DNA of 64,000 bases from an uncultured Prevotella sp. Lineage in GTDB: Bacteria; Bacteroidota; Bacteroidia; Bacteroidales; Bacteroidaceae. Each line of letters begins with the position of its first letter. Position 1 is the first letter of the stretch. A model generated the notes under the pieces. The model worked only from the letters and a program-made list of their open reading frames with translations, did not search any database and was not told where the DNA came from. The position numbers were made by a program, and so were the translations under genes. Positions 44,322-52,872 of the stretch are shown in pieces. The DNA is taken from positions 6,149 through 70,148 of the forward strand of contig CAKZVT010000051.1 in NCBI GenBank assembly GCA_937922435.1, written 5' to 3'.

Positions 44322-45358
44322 TATTTTAGGTCTTTTTTTAATTCTTCCACTTGTTTCTGTAATTCGCCTAACTGCTTGTAAATTTCAGGCAGTTTGCGCG
44401 TCAGCGCGATAGACTTGAAATATGCTTTCGGCTCCATAGGCGGTGTGCCGATAAGAGTAGTGTCGCCCTTGATGTTGCCGGGTACGCCCGACTGCGCCCC
44501 GAGGAAGGTCTTGTCGCCGATGCTGATGTGCCCGGAGATGCCTACCTGGCCGCCGAACATGCACCATTTGCCTATTTTCGTGCTTCCTGCAACTCCTACT
44601 TGTGCCGACATCACAGTGTTCTCGTCTACTTCAACGTTGTGTGCTATCTGTACAAGGTTGTCCAGCTTCACGCCTTTACGTATTACGGTGGCCCCCATTG
44701 TCGAGCGGTCAACACACGTGTTCGCGCCAATCTCTACGTTGTCCTCAATGACTACTATGCCTATTTGGGGTATTTTGTCGTAGCCTTCGGTGTTCGGTGC
44801 GAACCCGAAACCGTCCGCTCCAATCACAGAGCCGGCATGTATCGTTACATTGTTGCCAAGCTTGCATTCCTTGTAGATTGTAACGTTTGGGTAAATAAGA
44901 CAACCATCGCCGATTTTCGCTCCGTCTTCAATCACGGCGTGCGGATAAATCTGCGAATTGTCGCCTATTTCAACGTTTTCGCCGATGTAGGCGAAAGCGC
45001 CTATGTAACAGTCCTTTCCTATTTTTGCGCTTTCAGATATGAAAGCCATCGGGCTTATGCCAGTTTTCTTGGGCAGGTACGACTGGTAAAGTTGTAGCAG
45101 CTTGGCTACGCAGTCGTATGCGTTTTTCACCCTGATAAGCGTTGCGCTTACAGGTTGTGTAAGCTCCAAGTCGTCGTTGACAAGTACTACGCTTGATTTG
45201 GTTTCGTAAATATAGTGTGTGTATTTGGGGTTCGACAGGAATGATATTGCCCCGGGTTTCCCTTCTTCTATTTTGGCGAAAGTGTTGATTTTGGCGTTCT
45301 CGTCGCCCTCAATCCTTCCGTTTATGAAACTTGCTATTTGTTTTGCCGTAAATTCCAT
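44321..45358 (-). CDS. lpxD: UDP-3-O-acylglucosamine N-acyltransferase
   Basis: A 345-aa enzyme for the third step of lipid A synthesis. The N-terminal uridine-binding domain (1-~100) includes GAISFLSNPKYTHYIYET. A long hexapeptide beta-helix follows, with the catalytic His in LVQIAHNVEVDENTV near 245. The C-terminal helix, QLGELQKQVEELKKDLK, is typical. Order lpxD-lpxC/fabZ-lpxA-miaA is read leftward; the HD gene lies 55 bp upstream. Confidence 0.97.
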   Translation of the reverse strand: MEFTAKQIASFINGRIEGDENAKINTFAKIEEGKPGAISFLSNPKYTHYIYETKSSVVLVNDDLELTQPVSATLIRVKNAYDCVAKLLQLYQSYLPKKTGISPMAFISESAKIGKDCYIGAFAYIGENVEIGDNSQIYPHAVIEDGAKIGDGCLIYPNVTIYKECKLGNNVTIHAGSVIGADGFGFAPNTEGYDKIPQIGIVVIEDNVEIGANTCVDRSTMGATVIRKGVKLDNLVQIAHNVEVDENTVMSAQVGVAGSTKIGKWCMFGGQVGISGHISIGDKTFLGAQSGVPGNIKGDTTLIGTPPMEPKAYFKSIALTRKLPEIYKQLGELQKQVEELKKDLK

Positions 45359-45394
45359 TACAATGTAATTACATTAATATTTGCGCAATTTTTG

Positions 45395-45402
45395 CAAAGG
45401 TA
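45395..45402 (-). promoter_or_regulatory. Candidate -7 box of lpxD
   Basis: TACCTTTG on the minus strand, 37 bp before the lpxD ATG. No TTTG at the right distance; lpxD may also be read from the HD gene promoter. Confidence 0.5.
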
Positions 45403-45413
45403 AATATTTTTAT

Positions 45414-46634
45414 TCAAAAACGTTGATAACACAAGTAATATTTGCGAATTTTTTTGGAAAGCAGGGCTATGTTCATAACTTCCGACGCTTCGGAAATGTC
45501 TTTCAGCGTGTTGTCTTTGAATAATATTGTTATATGGTCGTCGTCCACGTCGTACATGTCTTTCTGTATCGTGCCGACGCTCGTCAGGTAGTGTGCGTCG
45601 TCTTTGCTGATGCCGAATTTTCCTGCAAGCGCGGCCTTTATGTCTTCGATTTTGTCTTCGTCTGCCGGGATTCCGGATATTTCCACTTTGAATAGGTTTC
45701 GGTTGAGCAGGTCGGCAGCGAGCAGCGACAGTACCTTGTCGTCGTTGTCCGTCCATACCTTCAGTGCGCTCCAGATGTCGTTGTCGTCAAGCAGCGCGTA
45801 GTTGTGCTGCGCCTCTTCGTCCGTCTTGAACTTGTCTGCGTCGATGTCGTTGTACAGAAAATATTTCAGGCATGGTGTGGCGAATATGTCCTTGCCCTGA
45901 CGGGCCAGATGTTTGGCGCGCAACAGTGTGTTGACGAGCACTTTCTCGCTTGATACTGTCGTCTTGTGCAGGTACACCTGCCAGTACATCAGGCGTCGTG
46001 CCATCAGGTAGTTCTCTATGGAATAAAGCCCTTTCGAGTTTACCACGAGGTTGTCGTCGGCCACGTCGAGCATCTTCAGTATGCGCGCGCTCCCGATGTT
46101 GCCTTCGGCCACCCCGGTGAAAAAGCTGTCGCGCCGCAGGTAGTCGAGTCTGTCCATGTCGAGCTGGCTGCTGATTAACTGGTGGAGGAACTTCTTTGGG
46201 TATTCGTTCTTGAATATTTTTAGTGCGAGGTTCAGTTCTCCTTTCATCTCCCTGTTGATTTGCTCCATCATCAGCAGCGATATTTCCTCATGGCTGATGC
46301 CGTTGATGAGGGTGTGTTCAAGCACGTGCGAGAATGGGCCGTGCCCTATGTCGTGCATCAGGATTGCGGCCTCTACGGCCTCGGCCTCGCTGTCGAATAT
46401 GAATATCCCTTTCTGTGTGAGCGACGTGATGGCCTCGCTCATCAGGTGGAACGCCCCTATGGAGTGCTGGAAGCGTGTGTGCTGTGCCGATGGGTACACC
46501 ATCGATGTTAGTCCGAGCTGCTTAATGCGTGTAAGCCGCTGCATTAGCGGATGCTCCACGATGTCCAGCAGCAGTCCGTGGGGTATCTTTATGAAGCCGG
46601 ATATGGGGTCGTTTATGATTTTGCTGTCGTTCAT
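45414..46634 (-). CDS. HD-domain phosphohydrolase (dGTPase-like)
   Basis: A 406-aa metal-dependent phosphohydrolase. HTRFQHSIGAFHL (near 50) and the HD pair MHDIGHGPFSHVLEHTL (near 95) identify the family that includes dNTP triphosphohydrolases; SQLDMDRLDYLRRDSFF follows. I start it at 46634 (MNDSKIINDPISGFI); the 18 extra codons upstream would reach into its promoter. It is the gene just upstream of lpxD. The natural substrate is not readable. Confidence 0.9.
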   Translation of the reverse strand: MNDSKIINDPISGFIKIPHGLLLDIVEHPLMQRLTRIKQLGLTSMVYPSAQHTRFQHSIGAFHLMSEAITSLTQKGIFIFDSEAEAVEAAILMHDIGHGPFSHVLEHTLINGISHEEISLLMMEQINREMKGELNLALKIFKNEYPKKFLHQLISSQLDMDRLDYLRRDSFFTGVAEGNIGSARILKMLDVADDNLVVNSKGLYSIENYLMARRLMYWQVYLHKTTVSSEKVLVNTLLRAKHLARQGKDIFATPCLKYFLYNDIDADKFKTDEEAQHNYALLDDNDIWSALKVWTDNDDKVLSLLAADLLNRNLFKVEISGIPADEDKIEDIKAALAGKFGISKDDAHYLTSVGTIQKDMYDVDDDHITILFKDNTLKDISEASEVMNIALLSKKIRKYYLCYQRF

Positions 46635-46658
46635 CTTGTCGTGCTTCTGTCGTGCCTG

Positions 46659-46689
46659 CAAAGGTAGCAAAATCTGTGCAATACGCAAA
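46659..46689 (-). promoter_or_regulatory. Promoter of the HD phosphohydrolase gene
   Basis: Minus-strand TTTG (46686-46689), 19 bases, TACCTTTG (46659-46666): exact consensus, 25 bp before the ATG at 46634. It rules out the longer start. Confidence 0.85.
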
Positions 46690-46703
46690 ACGTAGCTCAG
46701 GAT

Positions 46704-47234
46704 TTAGGGCTGGCACGGTTGGCTGCGCTCCAATTCAAGCAGTAGTTTCTTTGCCTCGATGCCTCCTCCGTAGCCTGTCAGCGTGTTGTCGCTTCCTATA
46801 ACTCGGTGGCATGGCACGAATATGGATATGGCGTTCGCGCCGTTGGCGTTGGCTACGGCGCGTACAGCCTTGCCCATGCCGAGGCGTGCGGCCAGTTCTC
46901 CGTAAGTGATTGTTTCGCCGTAGGGTATCGCCAGCAGCTGCCGCCATACGCTCTTTTGGAAGTCTGTACCGGCTAACAGCAGCGGAATGTCGAACGTCTT
47001 GCGCTCTCCGCTGAAATATTGGTCAAGCTGCCGGGCGGCTTCCTGCGTCATATCGGTAGGCCCTTCTTGGTATTCGGCGTGTAGGCAGGCCTTCAGCCGC
47101 CTGTCAATCCGCCCGGGATGCTTCTCCACCGTCCAGTTGCACAGGCATAGCTTGTCGCCCAGTGAACCGAGCAGCAGTTCTCCGCAAGGCGACGCGTAGC
47201 GTTGTATGTAAATCTTGTTTTTCGTGCAAATCAT
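46704..47234 (-). CDS. ogt: Methylated-DNA--[protein]-cysteine S-methyltransferase
   Basis: A 176-aa suicide DNA repair protein that removes methyl groups from O6-methylguanine. The acceptor Cys142 lies in FVPCHRVIG, preceded by the recognition helix GKAVRAVANANGAN. YGETITYGELAARLG is the usual winged-helix lead. I start it at 47234 (MICTKNKIYIQRY), which leaves a 5-bp gap to the transporter gene; the longer frame would overlap that gene by 121 bp. Confidence 0.94.
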   Translation of the reverse strand: MICTKNKIYIQRYASPCGELLLGSLGDKLCLCNWTVEKHPGRIDRRLKACLHAEYQEGPTDMTQEAARQLDQYFSGERKTFDIPLLLAGTDFQKSVWRQLLAIPYGETITYGELAARLGMGKAVRAVANANGANAISIFVPCHRVIGSDNTLTGYGGGIEAKKLLLELERSQPCQP

Positions 47235-47239
47235 GGCGT

Positions 47240-48469
47240 TCAAGCTTGTTTCCGCCTGCCCGGCCTTACGTCGGGCAGCCATATCGCGATTATTCCCAAT
47301 AGCGGCAGCCATGTGCTTACCTTGAAGATGAACTCTATGCTCGTCAAGTCGGCCAGCCATCCGAAGAAGGCCGAGCCTATGCCGCCGAGGCCGAACATCA
47401 AGCCGAAGAACACTCCGGCTATCATTCCCACCTTGTCGGGCTTAAGGTCGGTGGCGTAAACCACTATGGCCGAGAACGCCGAGGCTATGATAAGTCCGGT
47501 TAGTACAGACATTATTACGGTGCCGGCCAGGTCGAGGTAGGGCAGCAGCAGGGTGAACGGAGCCGCGCCGAGGATGGAGAACAGTATGACATACTTGCGC
47601 CCGTAGCGGTCGCCGAGAAAGCCGCCGAGCAGCGTACCCACGGCGAACGCGGCGAGGTAGGCGAACAGGCAGTACTGCGACTCTTGTACCGACACGCCGA
47701 ACTTGTCGATGAGGAAGAACGTGAAGTAGCTCGTCATGCAGGCGTTGAAGAAGTATTTGGAGAATATCATCAGCACAAGTATGCCCAGTGCCATGCGCAC
47801 TGTCTTGGCCGGGAGCGTACACATTGCTGCCGCGCGCTTGCTTTGTGCGGCCTTAAGCCGTTTCAGCATAAGGCTGTACCAGCAGCCTACGCGTGTCAAC
47901 AAGAAGGCGGCCAGCATGGCTGCCAGTGCGAACCATCCTACGGCGTGTTGGCCGTAAGGCATCACTATGAGCGCGGCCAGCAGCGGCCCGACGGCGCTGC
48001 CGCCGTTGCCTCCCACCTGGAAAATCGACTGCGCAAGGCTCTTCCTGCCTCCCGACGCCATCTGCGCCACGCGCGACGCCTCGGGATGGAACACCGACGA
48101 GCCGCAGCCTATCAAAGCCACCGACAGCAGGATGGCGGCGAACCCCGGCGCGAAGGCCAACGCCAGCAGCCCCGCGAGCGTGAAGCACATGCCCAGGGCC
48201 AGCGAGTAAGGCTGCGGATGGCGGTCGGCGTAGTTGCCCACGAAGGGCTGGAACACCGACGATGTGAGTTGGAACACCAGCGTTATGATGCCGATTTGGG
48301 CGAAGGTAAAGCCGAACTTGTCTTTCAGCAATGGGTACAGAGCCGGTATTACCGACTGTATCATGTCGTTCAGCAGGTGGCACGTGCCCATGGTTAAGAG
48401 TATCGCGTAGGCCGTACCTTCCGTCATGTGCGGATGTCCTTTCAGCTTGTCGAGTAAGTTGCCTGTCAT
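47240..48469 (-). CDS. MFS transporter, Fsr (fosmidomycin resistance)-like
   Basis: A 409-aa inner-membrane transporter with about 12 helices. HLLNDMIQSVIPALYPLLKDKFG near residue 31, GNYADRHPQP between helices 2 and 3, and SSVFHPEASRVAQMASGGRKS resemble the Fsr family of MFS exporters. The real substrate is unknown. It is probably co-transcribed with ogt. A start at the second Met (48427) would remove only a short tail. Confidence 0.88.
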   Translation of the reverse strand: MTGNLLDKLKGHPHMTEGTAYAILLTMGTCHLLNDMIQSVIPALYPLLKDKFGFTFAQIGIITLVFQLTSSVFQPFVGNYADRHPQPYSLALGMCFTLAGLLALAFAPGFAAILLSVALIGCGSSVFHPEASRVAQMASGGRKSLAQSIFQVGGNGGSAVGPLLAALIVMPYGQHAVGWFALAAMLAAFLLTRVGCWYSLMLKRLKAAQSKRAAAMCTLPAKTVRMALGILVLMIFSKYFFNACMTSYFTFFLIDKFGVSVQESQYCLFAYLAAFAVGTLLGGFLGDRYGRKYVILFSILGAAPFTLLLPYLDLAGTVIMSVLTGLIIASAFSAIVVYATDLKPDKVGMIAGVFFGLMFGLGGIGSAFFGWLADLTSIEFIFKVSTWLPLLGIIAIWLPDVRPGRRKQA

Positions 48470-48514
48470 TGTCGTAGTGCGGTTTCGGCCTTGGTCGGGC
48501 CGCGTTCAAGTGTG

Positions 48515-48522
48515 CAAAGTTA
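48515..48522 (-). promoter_or_regulatory. Candidate -7 box of the MFS transporter gene
   Basis: TAACTTTG on the minus strand, 45 bp before the ATG. No TTTG is correctly spaced upstream. Confidence 0.5.
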
Positions 48523-48600
48523 ACATCTTTTCCGCAAAGCGGAGCGCGTCGGCCTGCAAATTCGCGCTTTTTGTTGGCGATGAAGGCGGATACGACAAAT

Positions 48601-48688
48601 GGCGGTGCTTGCATCATGCGGATACAAGCATCGCCTTTTGTTATGTGTAATGTTTAAGGCTGCGCACATAGCTGTAAATGTGCGCAGC
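48601..48688. other. Two hairpins between the OmpA and MFS genes
   Basis: 48601-48635 holds GGCGGTGCTTG paired with CAAGCATCGCC, followed by TTTT on the plus strand. 48659-48688 holds an 11-bp GC-rich stem (GCTGCGCACAT). The second lies 28 bp after the ompA-family stop and may end that transcript, though its T run on the minus strand is poor. Confidence 0.55.
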
Positions 48689-48715
48689 TTGACATGTCTT
48701 TTGGATTACTTGGAT

Positions 48716-49867
48716 TTATGGTATTTCGTTCCAGTAGTCCATGTTGTCTATCCTTTCTACGGTCACTTTACGGTCGCCCCTACGTGCGTTGTCGCCAGAC
48801 GAAGGCGCAACGATTGACGTCTTCTTGCCTGTGCCTCTCCACTTCATCATGTCTGTCGGGCAGCCGCGTTTTACGAGCTCGTCCACAACGGCCTTGGCGC
48901 GCGCTTCGGACAGCCTGCTGTTGTATGCGTAAGAACCACGTGAGTCTGTCTGTCCGGTTATCAGATAGCGGCTTGTGGTGTCTTCCTTAAATACTTCGGC
49001 AATCTTGTCCAATGCAGGGGCTGATGCAGCCGTAATTTCGTAGCTGTCGAAGTCGAAGTATATCTGGTCGAAAAGGTCTTTGATTGTCCGCGTGACGACT
49101 TTCTCTACCGGCACTTTGACAACTTTCTCCACAACCCTTTCCACGACCTTGTCTACATATTGTATGGTCGGGGCTGGCTTCTTTGACTTTCCGCCGATGC
49201 GCCATATCAGCCGCGCCGAACCTTGCAGCGAGTTGGCTACGTTCTTATGCGGCATCAGCAGATAGTCGGCCTGCAAGCCTATGCCGAAACGGTCGTTCAA
49301 CCAGAAATTGACACCTCCGCCCAATGAGATTGGCATCAGGTGCTTGCGGTCGCGGCCTTTCTTGTTGCAGTAATTGCTCAATACCCATTGCATCTCATCG
49401 GGTGCCAGTCCTTCGCTTCCGTCGTATATGATTTGGAAGTCCTTGTACATGTAGTTGATGCCTGCGCGGAGGTAAGGGTCTACATAGCTTGACTTAAAGT
49501 ATTCTCCCAAGCGCCATTGCAGGCCGAGACCTGCCATTACGAGGAATTTGTGCTTGCCGTTGATTGACTTGTTTGTCATCCCGACGTTGCCTTGGAAGTC
49601 AAGGTAGAAGTGTTTGTTCAACTCGCGTGCCGCATATATGCCGCCGCCCCATACCGTGTGGTTCAGGGTCAGGTCGAAAGCGTAACCGTCATCCATTCGG
49701 TTGAAGTCGCTGAAACCTACACGGCTGAACTGGAACACAGTTGCTCCGATGCCCACTTCCCAGGCTTTCTTCTCTTTTTTCTCCTCTACGGTCGGCTCTT
49801 GCGCATTGGCTGACAGCACGCCGAAGAGAAGAAACAGGCTGACATATGATTTTAGTTTCATGTTCAT
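48716..49867 (-). CDS. OmpA-family outer membrane protein
   Basis: A 383-aa porin-like protein that ties the outer membrane to peptidoglycan. A signal peptide (1-22, LSANAQ) is followed by an eight-strand-type beta-barrel (about 40-225). A linker of repeated VVERVVEKVVKVPVEKVV (about 240-262) leads to the C-terminal OmpA domain with IYFDFDSYEIT, GQTDSRGSYAYNSRLSEARA and RRGDRKV. It starts 24 bp after the stop of the repeat-rich lipoprotein, so the two are probably co-transcribed. Confidence 0.94.
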   Translation of the reverse strand: MNMKLKSYVSLFLLFGVLSANAQEPTVEEKKEKKAWEVGIGATVFQFSRVGFSDFNRMDDGYAFDLTLNHTVWGGGIYAARELNKHFYLDFQGNVGMTNKSINGKHKFLVMAGLGLQWRLGEYFKSSYVDPYLRAGINYMYKDFQIIYDGSEGLAPDEMQWVLSNYCNKKGRDRKHLMPISLGGGVNFWLNDRFGIGLQADYLLMPHKNVANSLQGSARLIWRIGGKSKKPAPTIQYVDKVVERVVEKVVKVPVEKVVTRTIKDLFDQIYFDFDSYEITAASAPALDKIAEVFKEDTTSRYLITGQTDSRGSYAYNSRLSEARAKAVVDELVKRGCPTDMMKWRGTGKKTSIVAPSSGDNARRGDRKVTVERIDNMDYWNEIP

Positions 49868-49891
49868 GAATTTATTTGTTTTTCTTCAATT

Positions 49892-52309
49892 TTATTTTAC
49901 CTGAATCTCTATTCCGTCTTTACCAACCCCTTCTGGAGCTGATACATAAGCGCCGTAGACGCGCAGGTAGAGCGTGCCGGAACCTCCGGAGACTTGTCCA
50001 AGCGGCAGGTTGTAGAAGTTTGCCATCTGGTTGTTGGTCAAATCCACAGTGGAATAGATATTCACGGCACTGGCCGTAAACGCTCCGCCTATATTTACTT
50101 TCGACTGTATTATATTAGTGGAAGTAGTAGAGCTTGAGAAGTTTATCTTGAATATTTCACCGGCTGCGTTAATATCTCCCTGGACAGGCTCGTAAACGTC
50201 CAATCCTCCTACTTGCGACGCCTTCTTGTATTCGTTCGCAAGGAAAAGCGTCTTATTAACTTTGCTTACATCCAATTTTCCTTCAAGTTTTACCAAGTCC
50301 TGTTCATCGCCATCGCCGTAGAAGTTGCCACGGGTCATCTCGCTGATTGTCGGAGTAAACTGGGCAGGCAGAATCTTGATATATGACTGAAGCATGATAT
50401 CTTCGCCGTAACATCCCTTAATGCCGATGCGCGCGTAGCGTGACTCATCAGCATTGTACGCTCCCCAATAGTCTTTGTCGGCCTCGACTTTTTTCTTGTC
50501 AAGATATTTGTAATCCGTGTATATGAATTTGCGCTTAATCTGCACCCTGCAGTTGTTGTAGTTGTGGCCTGTCCCATCGTCGGCCACTTCAATCTGGGTG
50601 CGCGTAGCCACGCTCTCAGGCGCTTTGTCTATCCCGTTTCGATACTCATAGATGTCCACAGTCTTTTGCGTATTGCCCAGTTCCGCAGGGATTCCTTCCC
50701 ACTCGCCTTTTCCGGTGGTGTCCAGCTTCTTGCGCTGCACCTTGAACCACACATTCACGCAAGGCTTTGCCTGGTCTTCGCCTTCGCCGAATAAGCCTAC
50801 GGTCGGTTTCTTACTTTCATTGATGACCAAGCGCACTTGCATTTTGGCCGGCACAATGGTGTTGTTTGCGGATTGCTCAAAATCAGACGCTCCGTTGGTT
50901 TTGACCTGAACCTCTATGTTCATATAAGCCTTGTCAGCAGGCAGGTCCTTTGCTGGTACCGTGATAAATCCGTCTGCATCCGTTGTGTATTCGCTGTCAG
51001 ACTCGGGAATTCCTTTCACTTTTGTTCCTGCAGAAACAACCTTTCCGGTCTTGTCATACACTTTGTAAGTAACCGAACCGTCAGCCCAGTTGACATATTC
51101 TCCCAAGTCCGGGTCGCCGTAATACTGGATGATGACGTTGGGAGCGCCTGAGATAATCGTCGCGCCGTCCTGTCCGTCTTGACCGTCCTGACCGTCTTTG
51201 CCGTCTTCACCGCGCAGGAACTCCCAGAAGTCAGCCACCGTAGTCCTGGTTGTAGGCCACAGCTCGCCATTCTTGTACACACGTCCGGCTTTTACCTCTT
51301 GTACCCAAAGCTCGTATGCGCTCTGTCCGTTAGCGCCTGGCTGGCCGTCGTTTCCGTCATTACCGTCTTGACCGTCTTTGCCCTGTGCCGGTACGCCGGT
51401 GTCTTCGCCGTTAATATACCAGTTGCCGTTCAAGCCGATGGTTATGTTGGGCATTTCTCCGTCCTGTCCGTCTTGTCCGTCCTTGCCTTGTGCCGGTATG
51501 CCTGTGTCAACGTTGCCAATCCACCAGTTGCCGTTCTCGCCGATGTTAGGCGTAACGCCGTCCTCGCCGTCAGCACCGTCCTGACCCTTGGCCGGTACGC
51601 CCGTGTCAACGTTGCCAATCCACCAGTTGCCGTTTTCGCCGATGTGAGGAGTCGTGCCGTCCTCGCCGTCTTCACCGTCCTGACCCTTGGCCGGTACGCC
51701 CGTGTCAACGCCGCCAATCCACCAGTTGCCGTTCGAACCGATTTCAGGCGTAGCGCCGTTCTGGCCGTCAGCCCCCGTGGCAGGCACGCCCGTGTCAACG
51801 CCGCCAATCCACCAGTTGCCATTCTCACCGATAACAGGCGTAGCGCCGTCTTGGCCGTCCTGTCCGTCCTTGCCCTTGGCGGGTATGCCGGTATCTTCGC
51901 CGCCAATCCACCAGTTGCCGTTCTCGCCGATATTAGGCGTAACGCCGTTCTCGCCGTCAGCGCCTGACAGATAGTACCAAAAGTCGCTCATGTCAGTCTG
52001 GTCTTTCGGCCATTCGTGTCCCGGATTGTGGGGATTTTCCAATCCTCTCTCCACTTCCGCCAGCCACAACTCGTATGCGCTCTGCCCGTCGGCTCCGTTC
52101 TTTCCGTCCTCACCCTTCAGGTAAAGGAAGAAGTTGTTGACGTCTGTCCTGTCTTCGGGCCAGTCGATGTTTCCGGCCAGCACTTCTTTTACCCATACTT
52201 CATAGGCCGACATTCCGGCAGGCCCTTCTGGGAATAACATGTGCAACTCATTGTCGCACGACAAAAAAGTTACCGAGCAAATTATGGAAAACAGTATTTG
52301 CTTCCACAT
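49892..52309 (-). CDS. Collagen-like repeat surface lipoprotein, function unknown
   Basis: An 805-aa lipoprotein. The lipobox ends VTFLSCDN (Cys18). Three copies of a ~45-aa module (SAYELW..EV..G...WP..RT.V.DF...L.G.DG) occur: two at about 34-122 and one at about 330-385. Between them lie six ~33-aa units of the form TP.IGENGNWWIG..DTG.PA.GKDGQDGQDG, rich in Gly-X-Y triplets. The last ~400 residues are a beta-rich domain with no motif I know. I start it at 52309, where AAGGAGG stands 4-5 nt upstream, not at the ATG 13 codons earlier. It is probably exposed and may act in adhesion or shielding (inference). Confidence 0.85.
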   Translation of the reverse strand: MWKQILFSIICSVTFLSCDNELHMLFPEGPAGMSAYEVWVKEVLAGNIDWPEDRTDVNNFFLYLKGEDGKNGADGQSAYELWLAEVERGLENPHNPGHEWPKDQTDMSDFWYYLSGADGENGVTPNIGENGNWWIGGEDTGIPAKGKDGQDGQDGATPVIGENGNWWIGGVDTGVPATGADGQNGATPEIGSNGNWWIGGVDTGVPAKGQDGEDGEDGTTPHIGENGNWWIGNVDTGVPAKGQDGADGEDGVTPNIGENGNWWIGNVDTGIPAQGKDGQDGQDGEMPNITIGLNGNWYINGEDTGVPAQGKDGQDGNDGNDGQPGANGQSAYELWVQEVKAGRVYKNGELWPTTRTTVADFWEFLRGEDGKDGQDGQDGQDGATIISGAPNVIIQYYGDPDLGEYVNWADGSVTYKVYDKTGKVVSAGTKVKGIPESDSEYTTDADGFITVPAKDLPADKAYMNIEVQVKTNGASDFEQSANNTIVPAKMQVRLVINESKKPTVGLFGEGEDQAKPCVNVWFKVQRKKLDTTGKGEWEGIPAELGNTQKTVDIYEYRNGIDKAPESVATRTQIEVADDGTGHNYNNCRVQIKRKFIYTDYKYLDKKKVEADKDYWGAYNADESRYARIGIKGCYGEDIMLQSYIKILPAQFTPTISEMTRGNFYGDGDEQDLVKLEGKLDVSKVNKTLFLANEYKKASQVGGLDVYEPVQGDINAAGEIFKINFSSSTTSTNIIQSKVNIGGAFTASAVNIYSTVDLTNNQMANFYNLPLGQVSGGSGTLYLRVYGAYVSAPEGVGKDGIEIQVK
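51316..51943 (-). repeat. Six in-frame GNWWIG/collagen-like coding repeats
   Basis: Six units of about 90-110 bp inside the lipoprotein gene. They encode IGENGNWWIGG (or close variants), then DTGVPAKG, then DGQDG-type triplets. The units are similar at the DNA level, so copy number could change by recombination. Confidence 0.88.
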
Positions 52310-52313
52310 ATTG

Positions 52314-52320
52314 CCTCCTT
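52314..52320 (-). promoter_or_regulatory. Strong Shine-Dalgarno site of the repeat lipoprotein
   Basis: AAGGAGG on the minus strand, 4 nt before the ATG at 52309. It decides the start and is unusual for this phylum. Confidence 0.8.
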
Positions 52321-52348
52321 TTGATTTTGAAATAAACATACTTTTCAT

Positions 52349-52548
52349 TGTTTTGTAAAATTGTCAGTTATAGTTATAAATCAATAAGACGCTTTAGGAC
52401 ACGACAAATCTTTCACGCCATCGTTTGACTGATGGCGTGAATACGGTTATGCCCGGCATTGCGGTTGGCAACGCCGGTTAGCGAATATGAATGATGTTGC
52501 TGGTTAAATAATTCGGTACGCTTGCGCGAGAACCTGTGTATTAAAGGG
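52349..52548. other. Non-coding leader region of the repeat lipoprotein
   Basis: No gene. A perfect 10-bp hairpin, TCACGCCATC/GATGGCGTGA, lies at 52413-52440, and a weaker CCGGC/GCCGG hairpin near 52454-52478. If transcription starts near 52763, these would sit in a leader of roughly 450 nt. Confidence 0.5.
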
Positions 52549-52731
52549 CTACAAAATTCCCCCCCCCTTGATATTCAGACAGTTGCAGGAGAGGATTGCC
52601 ACATGCAATGAAGCATTGTGGAGGATGTTCTTGGGGTGCATATACGAGAAACCAGCCGACATGTTGTATATGCCGTCGCCCGTTTCAAGAATAGTTGTGC
52701 TGGTTACGTCGTTAAAGATAAGACTTCGCAT
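52549..52731 (-). CDS. Possible 60-aa ORF ending at a G9 tract
   Basis: An open frame of 60 codons (MRSLIFNDVTSTTILETGDG...) that runs into nine consecutive G on the minus strand (52559-52567) and stops four codons later. A TAACTTTG box at 52770-52777 lies 39 bp upstream. With one G fewer the frame would continue about 47 codons to near 52412. I do not recognise the protein. It may be a leader peptide, a phase-variable ORF or a gene remnant. Confidence 0.35.
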   Translation of the reverse strand: MRSLIFNDVTSTTILETGDGIYNMSAGFSYMHPKNILHNASLHVAILSCNCLNIKGGGIL

Positions 52732-52769
52732 TATTTCCCAAGTAACGCTATTATATTTTAATCCGGTTG

Positions 52770-52777
52770 CAAAGTTA
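52770..52777 (-). promoter_or_regulatory. Candidate -7 box upstream of the small ORF and repeat lipoprotein
   Basis: TAACTTTG on the minus strand. A -33 element is lacking at normal spacing, so it is tentative. Confidence 0.45.
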
Positions 52778-52872
52778 GTCCTTTATTCGTTAACAATATA
52801 TATATTGTGGGTTAAAATTTGCTAAAACGCAATACGTTCGCTCAAAACTGGTTGATGTGTTTTCTATTGTTA

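Noticed and set aside
48601..48640. Hairpin as terminator of the ompA-family or MFS transcript
   Set aside because: Its T run is on the plus strand, where no gene precedes it; on the minus strand it lies upstream of the MFS gene.
51316..51943. Regular repeats that could be mistaken for a CRISPR array
   Set aside because: The repeats keep one reading frame inside a lipoprotein gene and encode GNWWIG/Gly-X-Y units; no cas genes are present.
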